Notes under the pieces: model-generated
Databases searched by the model: none
Told to the model about the DNA's origin: nothing
The model's input: the letters and a program-made list of their open reading frames with translations, nothing else
From: Nostoc sp. CHAB 5844
Lineage (GTDB): Bacteria > Cyanobacteriota > Cyanobacteriia > Cyanobacteriales > Nostocaceae
Assembly: GCF_020829595.1 (NCBI RefSeq)
Contig: NZ_JAIVFW010000004.1
Location: 1-64,000 of the forward strand
Direction: 5' to 3'
Length of the DNA stretch: 64,000 nucleotides
Shown here: in pieces, positions 49,044-58,017 of the stretch
Position numbering within the stretch: position 1 is the first letter of the stretch
Layout of the letters: each line of letters begins with the position of its first letter
Made by a program: the position numbers and the translations under genes

Positions 49044-51530
49044 GTGGTCGGAATAGTTATTGTTTCTCATAGTAAACAATTGGCTCTGGGTGTGCAGGAA
49101 CTAGCTGCACAAATGGTTCAGGGCAAAGTTGCCATTGCGGTGGCGGCTGGTATTGAAGATGCAGACAATCCGCTAGGTACGGATGCGCTGAAGATTTATG
49201 AGGCGATCGCATCTGTATTCAGCGATGATGGTGTATTAGTTTTGATGGATCTCGGTAGCGCCGTCATGAATGCAGAAATGGCTGTCGAATTCCTACCAGA
49301 AGCACATCAACAAAAAGTATATCTCTGCGAAGCACCATTGGTAGAAGGTGCGATCGCAGCAGCCGTAGCAGCCGCCATAGGTAAGAATATCGAACAGGTA
49401 ATGGCAGAAGCTAGGGGAGCATTAAAAGCCAAAGCTACACAATTAGGCGTTAATAATCTAACACTAGATAGCAGTAGTAATACACAAGCACCAATGAGCG
49501 CGGCTTACCCCAGCAAAGAAATTCGGCTAACTGTGAGCAATCGTTTAGGGTTACACGCGCGTCCGGCGGCGCAATTTGTAGCAACAGCCGCGAAATTTCA
49601 ATCTCGAATTTATGTGCAGAATTTAACAAGAAATACCGCAGTTGTCAGAGGTGACAGTATTAACCAAGTCACAACTTTAGGAGTGCGTCAAGGACATGAA
49701 CTGTTAATTACTGCAAGTGGTGTTGACGCTGATGCAGCACTAGCAGCATTACAAACGTTATTTGCTAATAATTTTGGTGAAAATGATACTGCTGTTGTAT
49801 CTCCACCAATAACACAGATGGAAGCGACTCATGGCGAACTTTCAGGAATTGCGGCTTCTCCGGGAGTGGCTATCGCACCTGTAATTCATTATCAACCAGC
49901 CCTGGTGACGGTTACAGAATACCACGTCAACGACCCAGAAGCAGAATGGCAACGTTTACAGTCAGCAATTCATACGGCTCAACAAGAAATCCAGATAATT
50001 TTCTCGCAAGCATCTTTGCAAATAGGTGACACCGAAGCCGCAATTTTTGATGCTCATTTACTATTTTTAGAAGATCCAGTGTTGCTAGAAACTGTGCAGC
50101 AACGTATCATGGAACACCACCTGAATGCAGAAGCCGCTTGGCAAGCTGTCGTTGATGAAGTAGCGACTTCCTACAGCACCCTAGAAGATGCGTATTTGCG
50201 AGAACGAGTCGAAGATGTTGTTGATGTCGGGCAAAGAGTACTGCGACTGTTAGCTGGAAATACTGCTACTAGCTTGCATCTTGAGGAACCAGCAATTGTC
50301 GTAGCATCAGACTTGACACCTTCAGACACAGCTGCTTTAGATCCCAGCAAGGTAATCGGTATTTGTACCGTTTCGGGAAGTGCTACATCCCACAGTGCCA
50401 TTATTGCCCGGACATTGGGAATTCCTGCCGTTTTGGGTGTAAATCCAGAAGTGTTACGGTTGGAAGATGGGACGTTGATGGCACTGGATGGTGAAAGCGG
50501 CAAAGCTTGGGTAGAACCAGAAGCAGATATTCTTGGTGCGTTAGAAGCTAAACGAGAAGCTTGGCAAACTGCCAAACGAGAAGCACTCGCTAAGGCGCAT
50601 CAACCAGCAATTACTCGTGATGGAAAACAGATAAATATCCTCGCCAATATTGGCAGCATTGCAGATGTACAAGCGGCTGTAGCTGGTGGTGCTGAAGGTG
50701 TAGGACTGCTGCGGACTGAGTTTCTCTATTTAAATAGAAACACTGCACCCACAGAAGAAGAACAACTAGCAGTTTATCAGGCGATCGCCCAAGTTTTAGA
50801 TAACCGTCCGCTAATTATTCGCACTCTCGATGTCGGCGGTGACAAACCATTACCTTATTTGAGATTCAGCGTTCCCGAAGCCAACCCCTTTTTAGGCTGG
50901 CGGGGTATTCGTTTCTGTTTAGATCATCCAGAATTGTTTAAAACTCAATTACGAGCAATTTTACGCGCCAGTGCAGAACACAATATAAAGATAATGTTTC
51001 CGATGATTGCCAGTGTGACGGAAGTACGCACAGCTAAGGCAAGTTTACGTGAAGTACAGGCCGAACTGCGGCAAGCTGGCATTCCCTTCGATGAAAATAT
51101 AGAAGTAGGTGTGATGATAGAAGTCCCCGCAGCTGTCGTTATAGCTGACCACTTAGCAGTGGAAGTCAACTTTTTCAGTATTGGGACTAATGATTTAAGC
51201 CAGTATGTCATGGCAGGCGATCGCAATAACCCTAGAGTAGCTCATTTAGCTGATGCCCTGCATCCAGCCGTGTTACGAATGATACAGCAAACTGTACAAG
51301 CAGCCCATACCGCCGGAATTTGGGTAGGATTATGTGGAGAACTAGCAGCAGACCCAACAGCCGCCGGAATTTTACTAGGTTTAGGGTTAGATGAATTGAG
51401 CGTGAATCCCCAAGCTATCGGGATGATTAAACAGGCGATCGCAAAGTTAACTGTAGCTCAAGCTGAGGCGATCGTAGCAACAGCCTTGCAACTAGATTCT
51501 GCAAATGATGTTAGAGCTTTGGTGCAATAA
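49044..51530 (+). CDS. dhaM: PTS multidomain phosphotransferase: DhaM-type EIIA, HPr and enzyme I
   Basis: Fusion protein of 828 residues. Residues 1-130 are the EIIA-mannose-like DhaM domain with phospho-His9 (IVSHSKQLA). Residues 155-240 are HPr with His171 (GLHARPAAQ). About 265-828 are a full enzyme I with phospho-His450 (GSATSHSAIIARTLGIPA), the PEP-binding LLRTEFLYL and IGTNDLSQY motifs and the GLCGEL cysteine. It should move phosphate from PEP to a dihydroxyacetone kinase (DhaK-DhaL) in the cytoplasm; those subunits are not in the window. The start is GTG 49044, since the frame matches the usual MVxIVIVSHS opening; no Shine-Dalgarno is evident. Unlike E. coli DhaM, the enzyme I part is complete. 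Confidence 0.9.
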   Translation: MVGIVIVSHSKQLALGVQELAAQMVQGKVAIAVAAGIEDADNPLGTDALKIYEAIASVFSDDGVLVLMDLGSAVMNAEMAVEFLPEAHQQKVYLCEAPLVEGAIAAAVAAAIGKNIEQVMAEARGALKAKATQLGVNNLTLDSSSNTQAPMSAAYPSKEIRLTVSNRLGLHARPAAQFVATAAKFQSRIYVQNLTRNTAVVRGDSINQVTTLGVRQGHELLITASGVDADAALAALQTLFANNFGENDTAVVSPPITQMEATHGELSGIAASPGVAIAPVIHYQPALVTVTEYHVNDPEAEWQRLQSAIHTAQQEIQIIFSQASLQIGDTEAAIFDAHLLFLEDPVLLETVQQRIMEHHLNAEAAWQAVVDEVATSYSTLEDAYLRERVEDVVDVGQRVLRLLAGNTATSLHLEEPAIVVASDLTPSDTAALDPSKVIGICTVSGSATSHSAIIARTLGIPAVLGVNPEVLRLEDGTLMALDGESGKAWVEPEADILGALEAKREAWQTAKREALAKAHQPAITRDGKQINILANIGSIADVQAAVAGGAEGVGLLRTEFLYLNRNTAPTEEEQLAVYQAIAQVLDNRPLIIRTLDVGGDKPLPYLRFSVPEANPFLGWRGIRFCLDHPELFKTQLRAILRASAEHNIKIMFPMIASVTEVRTAKASLREVQAELRQAGIPFDENIEVGVMIEVPAAVVIADHLAVEVNFFSIGTNDLSQYVMAGDRNNPRVAHLADALHPAVLRMIQQTVQAAHTAGIWVGLCGELAADPTAAGILLGLGLDELSVNPQAIGMIKQAIAKLTVAQAEAIVATALQLDSANDVRALVQ

Positions 51531-51569
51531 AATACTCACGCAAAGACGCAGAGGCGCAAAGAAGATTTT

Positions 51570-52154
51570 TTAACTATTTTCCGGCTGTTCTAATAAAGCA
51601 ACCAAATCAGAGATTGCAGAAAAATCTACAAATTCTTCCCCCAATTCTTCCAATTGTTCAGTAGATAATACTCGGATACGCTCAATAATCGACGAGTCTA
51701 TTTCACCAAAACGTCGAGTTAACTGACGCATCAAAAACCGGAAGGCTTCTTCTTGTTTTCCCTGTTCTTTTCCTTGTTGTTGTCCCTTCTGTAAAATATC
51801 CTGATAAATTACTGACTCTTGCATAACATCCTCGCTTAAAAATTGACGTATTAACCGCACTGAATAATCTAGCATCCTGAATAACAGTGGAGGATGTGAG
51901 ATGGTGCGGGTTTGAAATTCGATATGTAAAATTCGATTAGCTGTTTGCAGAAATGTTACCCTTACGGGTTCGCCAGTTGCCTGCGGAGGGAAACCCTCCC
52001 GCAGCACTGGACTCACAGAATCGGCACGGATTGGTTCTAAACTCAATTCTGTTTTAAGTACCTTAACTTTTGTCGGTTCTTCAGCAAGTAACCAATTAAT
52101 AAATTCTGCTGGGTATTTTTCAGCTAATATTTTACAAACGTTGTCAAAGCTCAT
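51570..52154 (-). CDS. Rpn/DUF4351-type putative nuclease, shortened and repeat-containing
   Basis: A 194-residue relative of the cyanobacterial Rpn family (PD-(D/E)XK nuclease-like, DUF4351 at the C terminus). It begins MSFDNVCKILAEKYPAEFIN, then ILHIEFQTRT with the nuclease EFQ core, and ends with RRFGEIDSSIIERIRVLSTE and LEELGEEFVDF. Two oddities occur. Residues about 47-63 (SPVLREGFPPQATGEPV) are encoded by a palindromic dispersed repeat at 51958-52010. The usual roughly 95-residue middle is absent, with RLIRQ joined directly to FLSEDVMQESVIYQDILQKG. It starts 3 bases after moeA. Activity is doubtful. Confidence 0.75.
   Translation of the reverse strand: MSFDNVCKILAEKYPAEFINWLLAEEPTKVKVLKTELSLEPIRADSVSPVLREGFPPQATGEPVRVTFLQTANRILHIEFQTRTISHPPLLFRMLDYSVRLIRQFLSEDVMQESVIYQDILQKGQQQGKEQGKQEEAFRFLMRQLTRRFGEIDSSIIERIRVLSTEQLEELGEEFVDFSAISDLVALLEQPENS
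51958..52010. repeat. Dispersed palindromic repeat inside the Rpn ORF
   Basis: The block CCCTTACGGGTTCGCCAGT ... AACCCTCCCGCAGCACTGG has CCAGT/ACTGG arms and a GGAGGGAAACCCTCC inner palindrome. It resembles intergenic repeats at 41400 and 59750 and is translated in frame here. Confidence 0.65.
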
Positions 52155-52157
52155 AAT

Positions 52158-53399
52158 TTACATTGAAGCAATTAACAAAACTTGCACTTCTTCTCCTGGT
52201 GAAATTAATGTTTGACCTACTGGTAAAACAGCTAAAGCATTGGTTTGAGCTAAGTTAATTAAATTGCCGGAAATTTGACTACCACCAGCTTTGTGAAATT
52301 CGTAACCGCCGTTAACTAAATTTAAGCGTCCCCAAATATAAGTTTCGCGTTTGCCATTGGCGCGTAATTCATCATGCGATCGCACTTTTAAAAATATTGG
52401 CTCCCAACCCTCAGCAAGTCCAGCCAATTTTGTAATCGCTGGTTGGACAAACCGCCAAAAAGTTACTAAAGCCGACACAGGATTTCCTGGTAAACCAAAG
52501 TAAATTGCTGAGTTTTGATTAGGAAAATTAGCGACAGTTAAAGGTTTGCCTGGAGTCATTTCTACAGCACGAATATGAATTTTCGCGTTTAAAGTTTCGA
52601 GAATTTTGTCAACATAATCATATTCACCTACAGAAACTCCACCCGAAGAAAGCACAATATCAGCATTAGCTATGGCGTAGGCAATTGTTTCTTGTAAAGC
52701 AACTGGATTATCTTTAACAATGCCTAATAATAAAGGTTCTGCTCCACTTTCTTTGACTAAAGTTGCTAGGGCATAATTATTAGAATCGACAATTTGGCCT
52801 GGTTGTAGTGGTGTATCTGGTGTCACCAATTCATCGCCAGTTGAAAAAATTGCTACACGAGGACGGCGGTAAACTTGGACTTGGGGACACTGGGCTGCTG
52901 CTAATACGGCAATTTCCGCCGCCTTCAATTTAATTCCTGCTGGTAAAAGTTGACTTCCGGCTTGATAGTAAGATGCTTTGTGTCTAACAAATTCTTGCGG
53001 TTGAGGTGCAGCTTGAATAAAAACGCGATTTTCTTCTCGGCGTGTTCTCTCTTGCATAACTACGGTATCCGCACCTGCTGGAATCACCGCACCAGTAAAA
53101 ATTCGAGCTGCTTGTCCTGATTGAATTGTGGTTTTGGGTTGGTATCCGGCGGAAATTTCTTCAACAATTTCTAAGATGGCTGGTTGTTGGGCGTTAGCTT
53201 GCTGTACATCTTCGTAACGGACAGCATAGCCATCCATTGCGGAATTATCCCAATGCGGAAAATCTAGCTGGCTGGTGATGGGGTTTGCCAGAACGCGATC
53301 GCTTGCTGCTAATAAATCTACAATTTCTATATCCCGTTGAGCATCTAACGGTTTGACTAAATTAAATATAATCTCTGCTGCATCCCTGACTGACAACAT
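52158..53399 (-). CDS. moeA: Molybdopterin molybdotransferase MoeA
   Basis: Inserts molybdate into adenylylated molybdopterin, the last common step of molybdenum cofactor synthesis; needed for nitrate reductase in cyanobacteria. It has 413 residues, the family length. The motifs are PHWDNSAMDGYAVRYEDV, GAVIPAGADTVVMQE, STGDELVTP, the DSNNYAL/LLGIVKDNP stretch, LSSGGVSVGEYDYV and GLPGNPVSALVTF (MoCF-binding domain). The C-terminal domain IV is present. It precedes the altered Rpn gene by 3 bases, probably in one transcript. Confidence 0.94.
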   Translation of the reverse strand: MLSVRDAAEIIFNLVKPLDAQRDIEIVDLLAASDRVLANPITSQLDFPHWDNSAMDGYAVRYEDVQQANAQQPAILEIVEEISAGYQPKTTIQSGQAARIFTGAVIPAGADTVVMQERTRREENRVFIQAAPQPQEFVRHKASYYQAGSQLLPAGIKLKAAEIAVLAAAQCPQVQVYRRPRVAIFSTGDELVTPDTPLQPGQIVDSNNYALATLVKESGAEPLLLGIVKDNPVALQETIAYAIANADIVLSSGGVSVGEYDYVDKILETLNAKIHIRAVEMTPGKPLTVANFPNQNSAIYFGLPGNPVSALVTFWRFVQPAITKLAGLAEGWEPIFLKVRSHDELRANGKRETYIWGRLNLVNGGYEFHKAGGSQISGNLINLAQTNALAVLPVGQTLISPGEEVQVLLIASM

Positions 53400-53491
53400 A
53401 TTTATTGTGGCGATTGGCTAAAAAATTCATTCGGAATTCATAATTATGCGATCGCTAAAAATCCAAATTTTCAGCGACACACTGGTATCGT

Positions 53492-53779
53492 TCAAAGTTT
53501 ATTTGCTGTTTTGGCAATTTGATAATTACTAATTTCTTCTCCCGTAATTTCTGCATAAAGTACATCGGGGTCAAAATCTGCACCATTTTCCCAGTAAATA
53601 GTTCCCCACTCAGGATTTATTTTTACTTGTTGGAAATAGTAAATATCTTGTAGTGCCGCAAAAACTCCTGTAAAAGAGATTAATTTACTAATATCAATAA
53701 TTCCTTGTTTGTCGTCTTCAAATTTGAGGTACAGTTGATAACCTTCTGTTGGTTCAACTGCAATAATATCTTTGAGCAT
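53492..53779 (-). CDS. DUF2442 domain protein
   Basis: A 95-residue DUF2442 protein with the typical DIIAVEPTEGYQLYLKFEDD start, the DISKLISFTGVFAALQD middle and WGTIYWENGADFDPDVLYAE, the family's strongest motif. DUF2442 proteins are often antitoxins or partners of DUF4160 proteins, but no such partner is next to it. A GGAG ribosome site stands 8 bases before ATG. A separate transcript from moeA is likely (92-base gap). Confidence 0.85.
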   Translation of the reverse strand: MLKDIIAVEPTEGYQLYLKFEDDKQGIIDISKLISFTGVFAALQDIYYFQQVKINPEWGTIYWENGADFDPDVLYAEITGEEISNYQIAKTANKL

Positions 53780-53920
53780 GACTTACTCCAGAGGTTCTAT
53801 TTTTTCTAGAGGATTATTGAATCTAGCTTTTTCAGCAAAGCAAGCACCCCAGCATCACCTTAATATTAAAAGCAGAAGCATCGATATTTTACAACCTCTA
53901 AATAAAAACACTTCTTTTAT

Positions 53921-54478
53921 ATGACTATCGAAAGGATTCCACAAAAACACTATCCCAAAGCTGAGATTTGGCGGCGCAGCATGGCTTTAGGTTTGGATTT
54001 CTTGGGTGCTTGGTTAGTCAGTTCGCTATTTGGTAGTAATAGTTTGGGGATTCAGTTCGTTCAAATTTTAGTTTTTATCTTTTGTTGGCTGATTTTGCGA
54101 GTAGTGGTGGTATTTAACAATCAAGGGCAAAGTTTGGGACGCTGGGCTTTTGACTTGAAAATTCTAGAAGTGGAAAATGGCCAAGTAGTGGGGAGAATTC
54201 CCCAGTTGCTGGCACTGGTGAAGCGAGAAGCTATAATTGGCTTTGGTGCTTTGTTGGTGGCGATCGCCCTCAGCAATATTAGAGCTAATCCTACTGCTAT
54301 ACTGCTATTACTTCCTCTGGCAATAGACTGTGGTGCAGCTTACTCTGATACCCAGTTGCGGCAAGCTTTGCATGACCGTTACGCTAGAACTTTTATAGTT
54401 TCGTCGCGTCGGGGCTACTCGCTAGATCTAAAAATCAAGCGTCTAGTTGATACTTTGCAACGAAATGTGCGAAGATAG
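53921..54478 (+). CDS. RDD family membrane protein
   Basis: A 185-residue membrane protein with the RDD signature spread as [16 protein letters not shown], then [20 protein letters not shown]. Four hydrophobic segments (about 22-40, 45-64, 104-122, 126-142) are seen. The role is generally unknown; some RDD proteins are cation/proton exchangers. It starts the plus-strand group RDD-rpmG-rpsR-RNase, 44 bases before rpmG. Confidence 0.85.
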   Translation: MTIERIPQKHYPKAEIWRRSMALGLDFLGAWLVSSLFGSNSLGIQFVQILVFIFCWLILRVVVVFNNQGQSLGRWAFDLKILEVENGQVVGRIPQLLALVKREAIIGFGALLVAIALSNIRANPTAILLLLPLAIDCGAAYSDTQLRQALHDRYARTFIVSSRRGYSLDLKIKRLVDTLQRNVRR

Positions 54479-54522
54479 TCATTTGTGTAAATTTCTCTTC
54501 AGGCTTTAGTGTTTGTAAGATT

Positions 54523-54717
54523 ATGGCTAAGAGCAAAGGTGTCCGCATAATAGTGACACTAGAATGTACCGAGTGTCGTAGCAACCCTGACAAGCGTTCT
54601 CCTGGCGTGTCACGGTATACCACCATGAAGAACCGTCGTAATACGACCAACCGCTTAGAACTCAACAAGTTCTGTACCCACTGCAACAAACATACCGTTC
54701 ACAAGGAAATTAAGTAA
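54523..54717 (+). CDS. rpmG: 50S ribosomal protein L33
   Basis: A 64-residue L33 with the sequence [20 protein letters not shown], the paired CxxC motifs (CTEC and CTHC) of the zinc-binding form, and the TRYTT-like [20 protein letters not shown] core. It is slightly longer than E. coli L33, typical of cyanobacteria and plastids. rpsR follows after 2 bases. Confidence 0.96.
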   Translation: MAKSKGVRIIVTLECTECRSNPDKRSPGVSRYTTMKNRRNTTNRLELNKFCTHCNKHTVHKEIK

Positions 54718-54719
54718 AG

Positions 54720-54935
54720 ATGAGTTATTATCGTCGTCGTCTGTCTCCAATCAAGCCAGGAGAGCCAATCGATTACAAAGATGTTGATTTATTGCGTAAG
54801 TTTATTACCGAGCGGGGCAAAATATTACCTCGGCGGATTACTGGGTTGACTTGTCAGCAACAGCGAGACTTAACATTAGCAATTAAACGGGCGCGGATTG
54901 TAGCGTTGTTGCCATTCATCAACGCTGAAGGCTAA
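54720..54935 (+). CDS. rpsR: 30S ribosomal protein S18
   Basis: A 71-residue S18: [40 protein letters not shown] and [20 protein letters not shown] carry the conserved S18 motif (tGlca..QR.l..AIKRAR.. at the 16S platform). It starts 2 bases after rpmG, and the two are surely cotranscribed. The rpmG-rpsR order is the one usual in cyanobacteria and plastids. Confidence 0.97.
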   Translation: MSYYRRRLSPIKPGEPIDYKDVDLLRKFITERGKILPRRITGLTCQQQRDLTLAIKRARIVALLPFINAEG

Positions 54936-54945
54936 ATCAATTTTA

Positions 54946-55110
54946 AATTTGGGATTTTAGATTTTGGATTAACAGGAAAACGTCTTTCTGAGTCCAAAAT
55001 CTTAAATCTGATAATAAAGTGTAAAATTGGTTCCTACATAAAACTTATGGGATTCAAGGTTTAGTACTAGTTATTAAATCTAAAATCCAAAATCTAAAAT
55101 CTAAAATTAA
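54946..55110. repeat. Inverted heptamer repeats between rpsR and the RNase gene
   Basis: Units of the AAAATCT/AAAATCC type appear as complement at 54950-54975 and 55000-55012 and directly at 55075-55105. The opposed arrays could form a long weak hairpin in the leader of the RNase gene. Confidence 0.6.
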
Positions 55111-55125
55111 AAGAGTGCGAGAGTT

Positions 55126-57186
55126 GTGGAGAAGGGGACGCTAGTTGAATTTAGGGTTCAAGGCGATCGCCGTCTGGGTGTGGTAGATCGTCCAGATGGT
55201 AAGACCCGTTGGTTTGTGGTAGATGAACGCAGTCAATCCCACAGCCTCGCACCGAGACAATTTACTTATACAGTTAACGGACAAACTTACAAGTCCTCGG
55301 ATATTGCTAAATTTCTGGAGCAAGTCAAGCCTTATTTAGAACCATCTAGCTTAGAAGTGGCTTGGGAATTACTGGTGGAGGACGGAGAAGCAGTTACACC
55401 CGCTCAAATGGCGAATCTGCTGTTTTCTGAATCAGACCCAGCCCCTTGTTATGCGGCACATTGCTTGTTATCAGATGACAAACTCTACTTCAAGCAAAAA
55501 GGCGATGCCTATGAACCGCGCACAACGGCTCAGGTGGCAGAGCGTAAACACCAAATAGAAGTAGAAACCCTCAAAGCTAAGGGACAACAGGAATTTTTGC
55601 TGCGAGTAGAACAGGCGCTCAAAGGTGAGGCAGTAGAATGGCAACGTCATGACCGCCAGCGCCTAGAAGCATTGGAAAAATACGCAGATCTAATGGCAGA
55701 TATTGTGCGGGAGGGAGTAAAATATGATGCCCTAGCAAGGGCTTATCCTCCTCCAGCACCAGTCTTAGAAACGATGAATATGCTGGGGCGGCCAGGAACC
55801 CCCCAAGGAGCTTTTCAATTATTGATAGACCTGGGCTGGTGGAGTCCATATGAAAACTTGTTCCTGCGTCGTTCGTCAATTCCAGTTCAGTTTCCTAGCA
55901 AGGTATTAGAAGTGGCGCAACAGCGTTTGGATTCCCCAACCACAGACTTAGATGCAAATCGCCTGGATTTGACTCATCTAAAAGTTTACACAATTGATGA
56001 TGAAAGTACGACTGAGATAGATGATGGTCTCAGTTGGGAATCACTGACTGATGGCAGAGAAAGATTGTGGGTACATATTGCTGACCCGACACGCTGGTTA
56101 GAGCCAGAAGATGACTTAGATTTAGAAGCCAGAAAGCGGGGTAGTACAGTTTATTTACCCACAGGGATGATTCCTATGTTCCCAGAAATCTTGGCGACAG
56201 GGCCGATGAGTCTGGTACAGGGGAAAATTTGTTGCGCCTTGAGCTTTGGAATTATTTTAGATAGCAATGGGGCAGTAGAAGATTACAGCATTCACGCCAG
56301 CTTGATTAAACCGACTTATCGCCTCACCTACGAAGATGTCGATGAGATGCTGGAATTAGGAGTGCAAGCAGAACCAGAAATTGCAGCGATCGCAACTTGG
56401 GCAAGAAAGCGTAAATCTTGGCGCTACAACCAAGGAGCTATCAGCATTAATATGCCAGAGGCGATGATTAAAGTCAAAGGCGACGAGATCAGCATTGACA
56501 TCCTAGATGATTCCTCATCACGGCAACTGGTAGCAGAAATGATGATTCTTGCTGGTGAAGTAGCCGCCCGTTACGGTCAAACCCATAATATACCCTTGCC
56601 CTTTCGCGGTCAGCCACAGCCAGAATTGCCGCCAGAAGAAGAATTAATTCAGCTACCAGCAGGATTTGTCCGTGCTTGTGCAATGCGACGGTGTATGCCC
56701 AAAAGTGAAATGAGCATCACCCCGGTACGTCATGCAGGTTTGGGTTTAAATACTTATACTCAAGCAACTTCTCCCATCCGCCGCTACAGTGATTTACTTA
56801 CTCACTTTCAACTCAAAGCCCATCTGCGTGGTGAAGTGCTGCCATTTTCCGCAGAACAACTCAAAGAAGTGATGATGACTGTCTCTACCATTACCCAAGA
56901 GGTAACAATGGTGGAACGGCAAACTAATAGATATTGGGCTTTAGAATATCTCCGCCGTCATCCAGAACAAGTTTGGTCAGTCACGGTTTTAATGTGGCTG
57001 CGAGAAGACAGTAACTTGGCACTAATTTTATTAGAAGATTTGGGCTTGCAGTTGCCAATGATTTTTAAACGTTCTGCGACATTAGGTGAACAGTTATTGG
57101 TGAAAGTTAGCATTGCAGATCCGCAAAAAGATATGATCCAGTTCCAGGAAATCATGTATCAAGAAGCTCAATCTGCGGCGAATTAA
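55126..57186 (+). CDS. Ribonuclease II/R family exoribonuclease
   Basis: Processive 3'-to-5' exoribonuclease of the RNB family, 686 residues. The N-terminal part (1-90) resembles the small beta-barrel of cyanobacterial/plastid RNase II. The RNB catalytic domain is clear from LKVYTIDDESTTEIDDGLSW, which provides the Asp cluster for two Mg ions, through VHIADPTRWL, SLVQGKICCALSFGI and the C-terminal MRRCMPKSEMS and TQATSPIRRYSDLLTHFQLK motif with its Arg-Tyr-Asp. The S1 domain is reduced. It starts with GTG 55126. The position after rpmG-rpsR links it to the ribosome or RNA-turnover group; cyanobacterial relatives have been named Zam. Confidence 0.88.
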   Translation: MEKGTLVEFRVQGDRRLGVVDRPDGKTRWFVVDERSQSHSLAPRQFTYTVNGQTYKSSDIAKFLEQVKPYLEPSSLEVAWELLVEDGEAVTPAQMANLLFSESDPAPCYAAHCLLSDDKLYFKQKGDAYEPRTTAQVAERKHQIEVETLKAKGQQEFLLRVEQALKGEAVEWQRHDRQRLEALEKYADLMADIVREGVKYDALARAYPPPAPVLETMNMLGRPGTPQGAFQLLIDLGWWSPYENLFLRRSSIPVQFPSKVLEVAQQRLDSPTTDLDANRLDLTHLKVYTIDDESTTEIDDGLSWESLTDGRERLWVHIADPTRWLEPEDDLDLEARKRGSTVYLPTGMIPMFPEILATGPMSLVQGKICCALSFGIILDSNGAVEDYSIHASLIKPTYRLTYEDVDEMLELGVQAEPEIAAIATWARKRKSWRYNQGAISINMPEAMIKVKGDEISIDILDDSSSRQLVAEMMILAGEVAARYGQTHNIPLPFRGQPQPELPPEEELIQLPAGFVRACAMRRCMPKSEMSITPVRHAGLGLNTYTQATSPIRRYSDLLTHFQLKAHLRGEVLPFSAEQLKEVMMTVSTITQEVTMVERQTNRYWALEYLRRHPEQVWSVTVLMWLREDSNLALILLEDLGLQLPMIFKRSATLGEQLLVKVSIADPQKDMIQFQEIMYQEAQSAAN

Positions 57187-57241
57187 TTCTCATTTACAAA
57201 GAAGGAAATAAGCTCTTTATTCACGGCGAGGAGTACGATTT

Positions 57242-57490
57242 ATGAAAACCATTACACTCCCAGAAAATCTTACTGAGATCCACTCAGTATTTGAGCAAGC
57301 CAATGATGAAGATGTAATTATACAGTTGGCTGACGGGCGACATTTTATGTTAAGTGCAATTGATGATTTCGATATTGAAATCGCGCAAACACGTCGAAAT
57401 CAGAAATTAATGGCGTTTCTATATCAACGAGCCAGACAAACGCAGACTATTCCACTTGATAAAGTCAAACGCCAACTTGGTCTGAGTTAG
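57242..57490 (+). CDS. Small antitoxin-like hypothetical protein
   Basis: An 82-residue protein: MKTITLPENLTEIHSVFEQA, NDEDVIIQLADGRHFMLSAI, DDFDIEIAQTRRNQKLMAFL and QTIPLDKVKRQLGLS. The split between a ligand/DNA-binding-like N-terminal strand-helix and a C-terminal partner helix resembles Phd/prevent-host-death antitoxins of cyanobacteria. GAGGAG (57227-57232) lies 9 bases before ATG. No toxin follows; instead a repeat and a DUF433 pair do, so it may be an orphan antitoxin. It begins the toxin-antitoxin island. Confidence 0.6.
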   Translation: MKTITLPENLTEIHSVFEQANDEDVIIQLADGRHFMLSAIDDFDIEIAQTRRNQKLMAFLYQRARQTQTIPLDKVKRQLGLS

Positions 57491-57509
57491 CACCAGTAAC
57501 CCCTTATGC

Positions 57510-57611
57510 GTCAAGCGTCAGGTAAGCAAAATGAAGTTCGTCACCATCAAATCAATACTTGGTATCTTTGCCATGAAATTATCAGGCGATCGCTATCTCA
57601 AAACTGACTGA
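57510..57611 (+). repeat. Island repeat, copy 1, with 26-codon frame
   Basis: Starts GTCAAGCGTCAGGTAAGCAA and includes a 26-codon ORF at 57531-57611 (MKFVTIKSILGIFAMKLSGD, RYLKTD, stop). Copy 2 is at 58421-58522 and a partial copy 3 at 59376-59408. Reading frame and stop are kept in all. GTCAGGTAAG in front could serve as a ribosome site. Confidence 0.65.
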
Positions 57612-57691
57612 TCTGATATTCTCCATCAAATGTTATAAACAAAGATGGTCTGTGTTTTATGATGGAAAAAAGTTAGATTCATAGTAGATTT

Positions 57692-58006
57692 ATGCCAGTA
57701 TTAGCATCTAAATCTTACGTAGAGTACCGCAACGATGTTTATTGGGTAGAAGGAACTCGGATTTCTCTTGACTCGATTGTTTACACCTTCCGAAAAGGGT
57801 TATCACCTGAAAGTATTGTTCAGTCTTTTCCGTTGTTGAAACTTGAACAGGTTTATGGCGCGATCGCGTTTTATCTAGCGAATCGTACTGAAATTGATGC
57901 TTACTTAGCAGCAGAGGAAGCGGCATTTGATTCTATGCCTCAACCGTTACAAGCAACTGCTCCTGATTTATATAACAAACTTATGGCGGCTAAAGCAACA
58001 AGATAG
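57692..58006 (+). CDS. DUF433 antitoxin-like protein (long form)
   Basis: A DUF433 protein of 104 residues: SYVEYRNDVYWVEGTRISLD, SIVYTFRKGLSPESIVQSFP, LLKLEQVYGAIAFYLANRTE, then a C-terminal tail EAAFDSMPQPLQATAPDLYN. The tail beyond the usual 75 residues probably wraps the partner toxin. The toxin gene follows after 11 bases but is frameshifted. A close relative of the 3' half survives as a fragment at 21311-21433. Confidence 0.85.
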   Translation: MPVLASKSYVEYRNDVYWVEGTRISLDSIVYTFRKGLSPESIVQSFPLLKLEQVYGAIAFYLANRTEIDAYLAAEEAAFDSMPQPLQATAPDLYNKLMAAKATR

Positions 58007-58017
58007 CAGGTAGAGCC

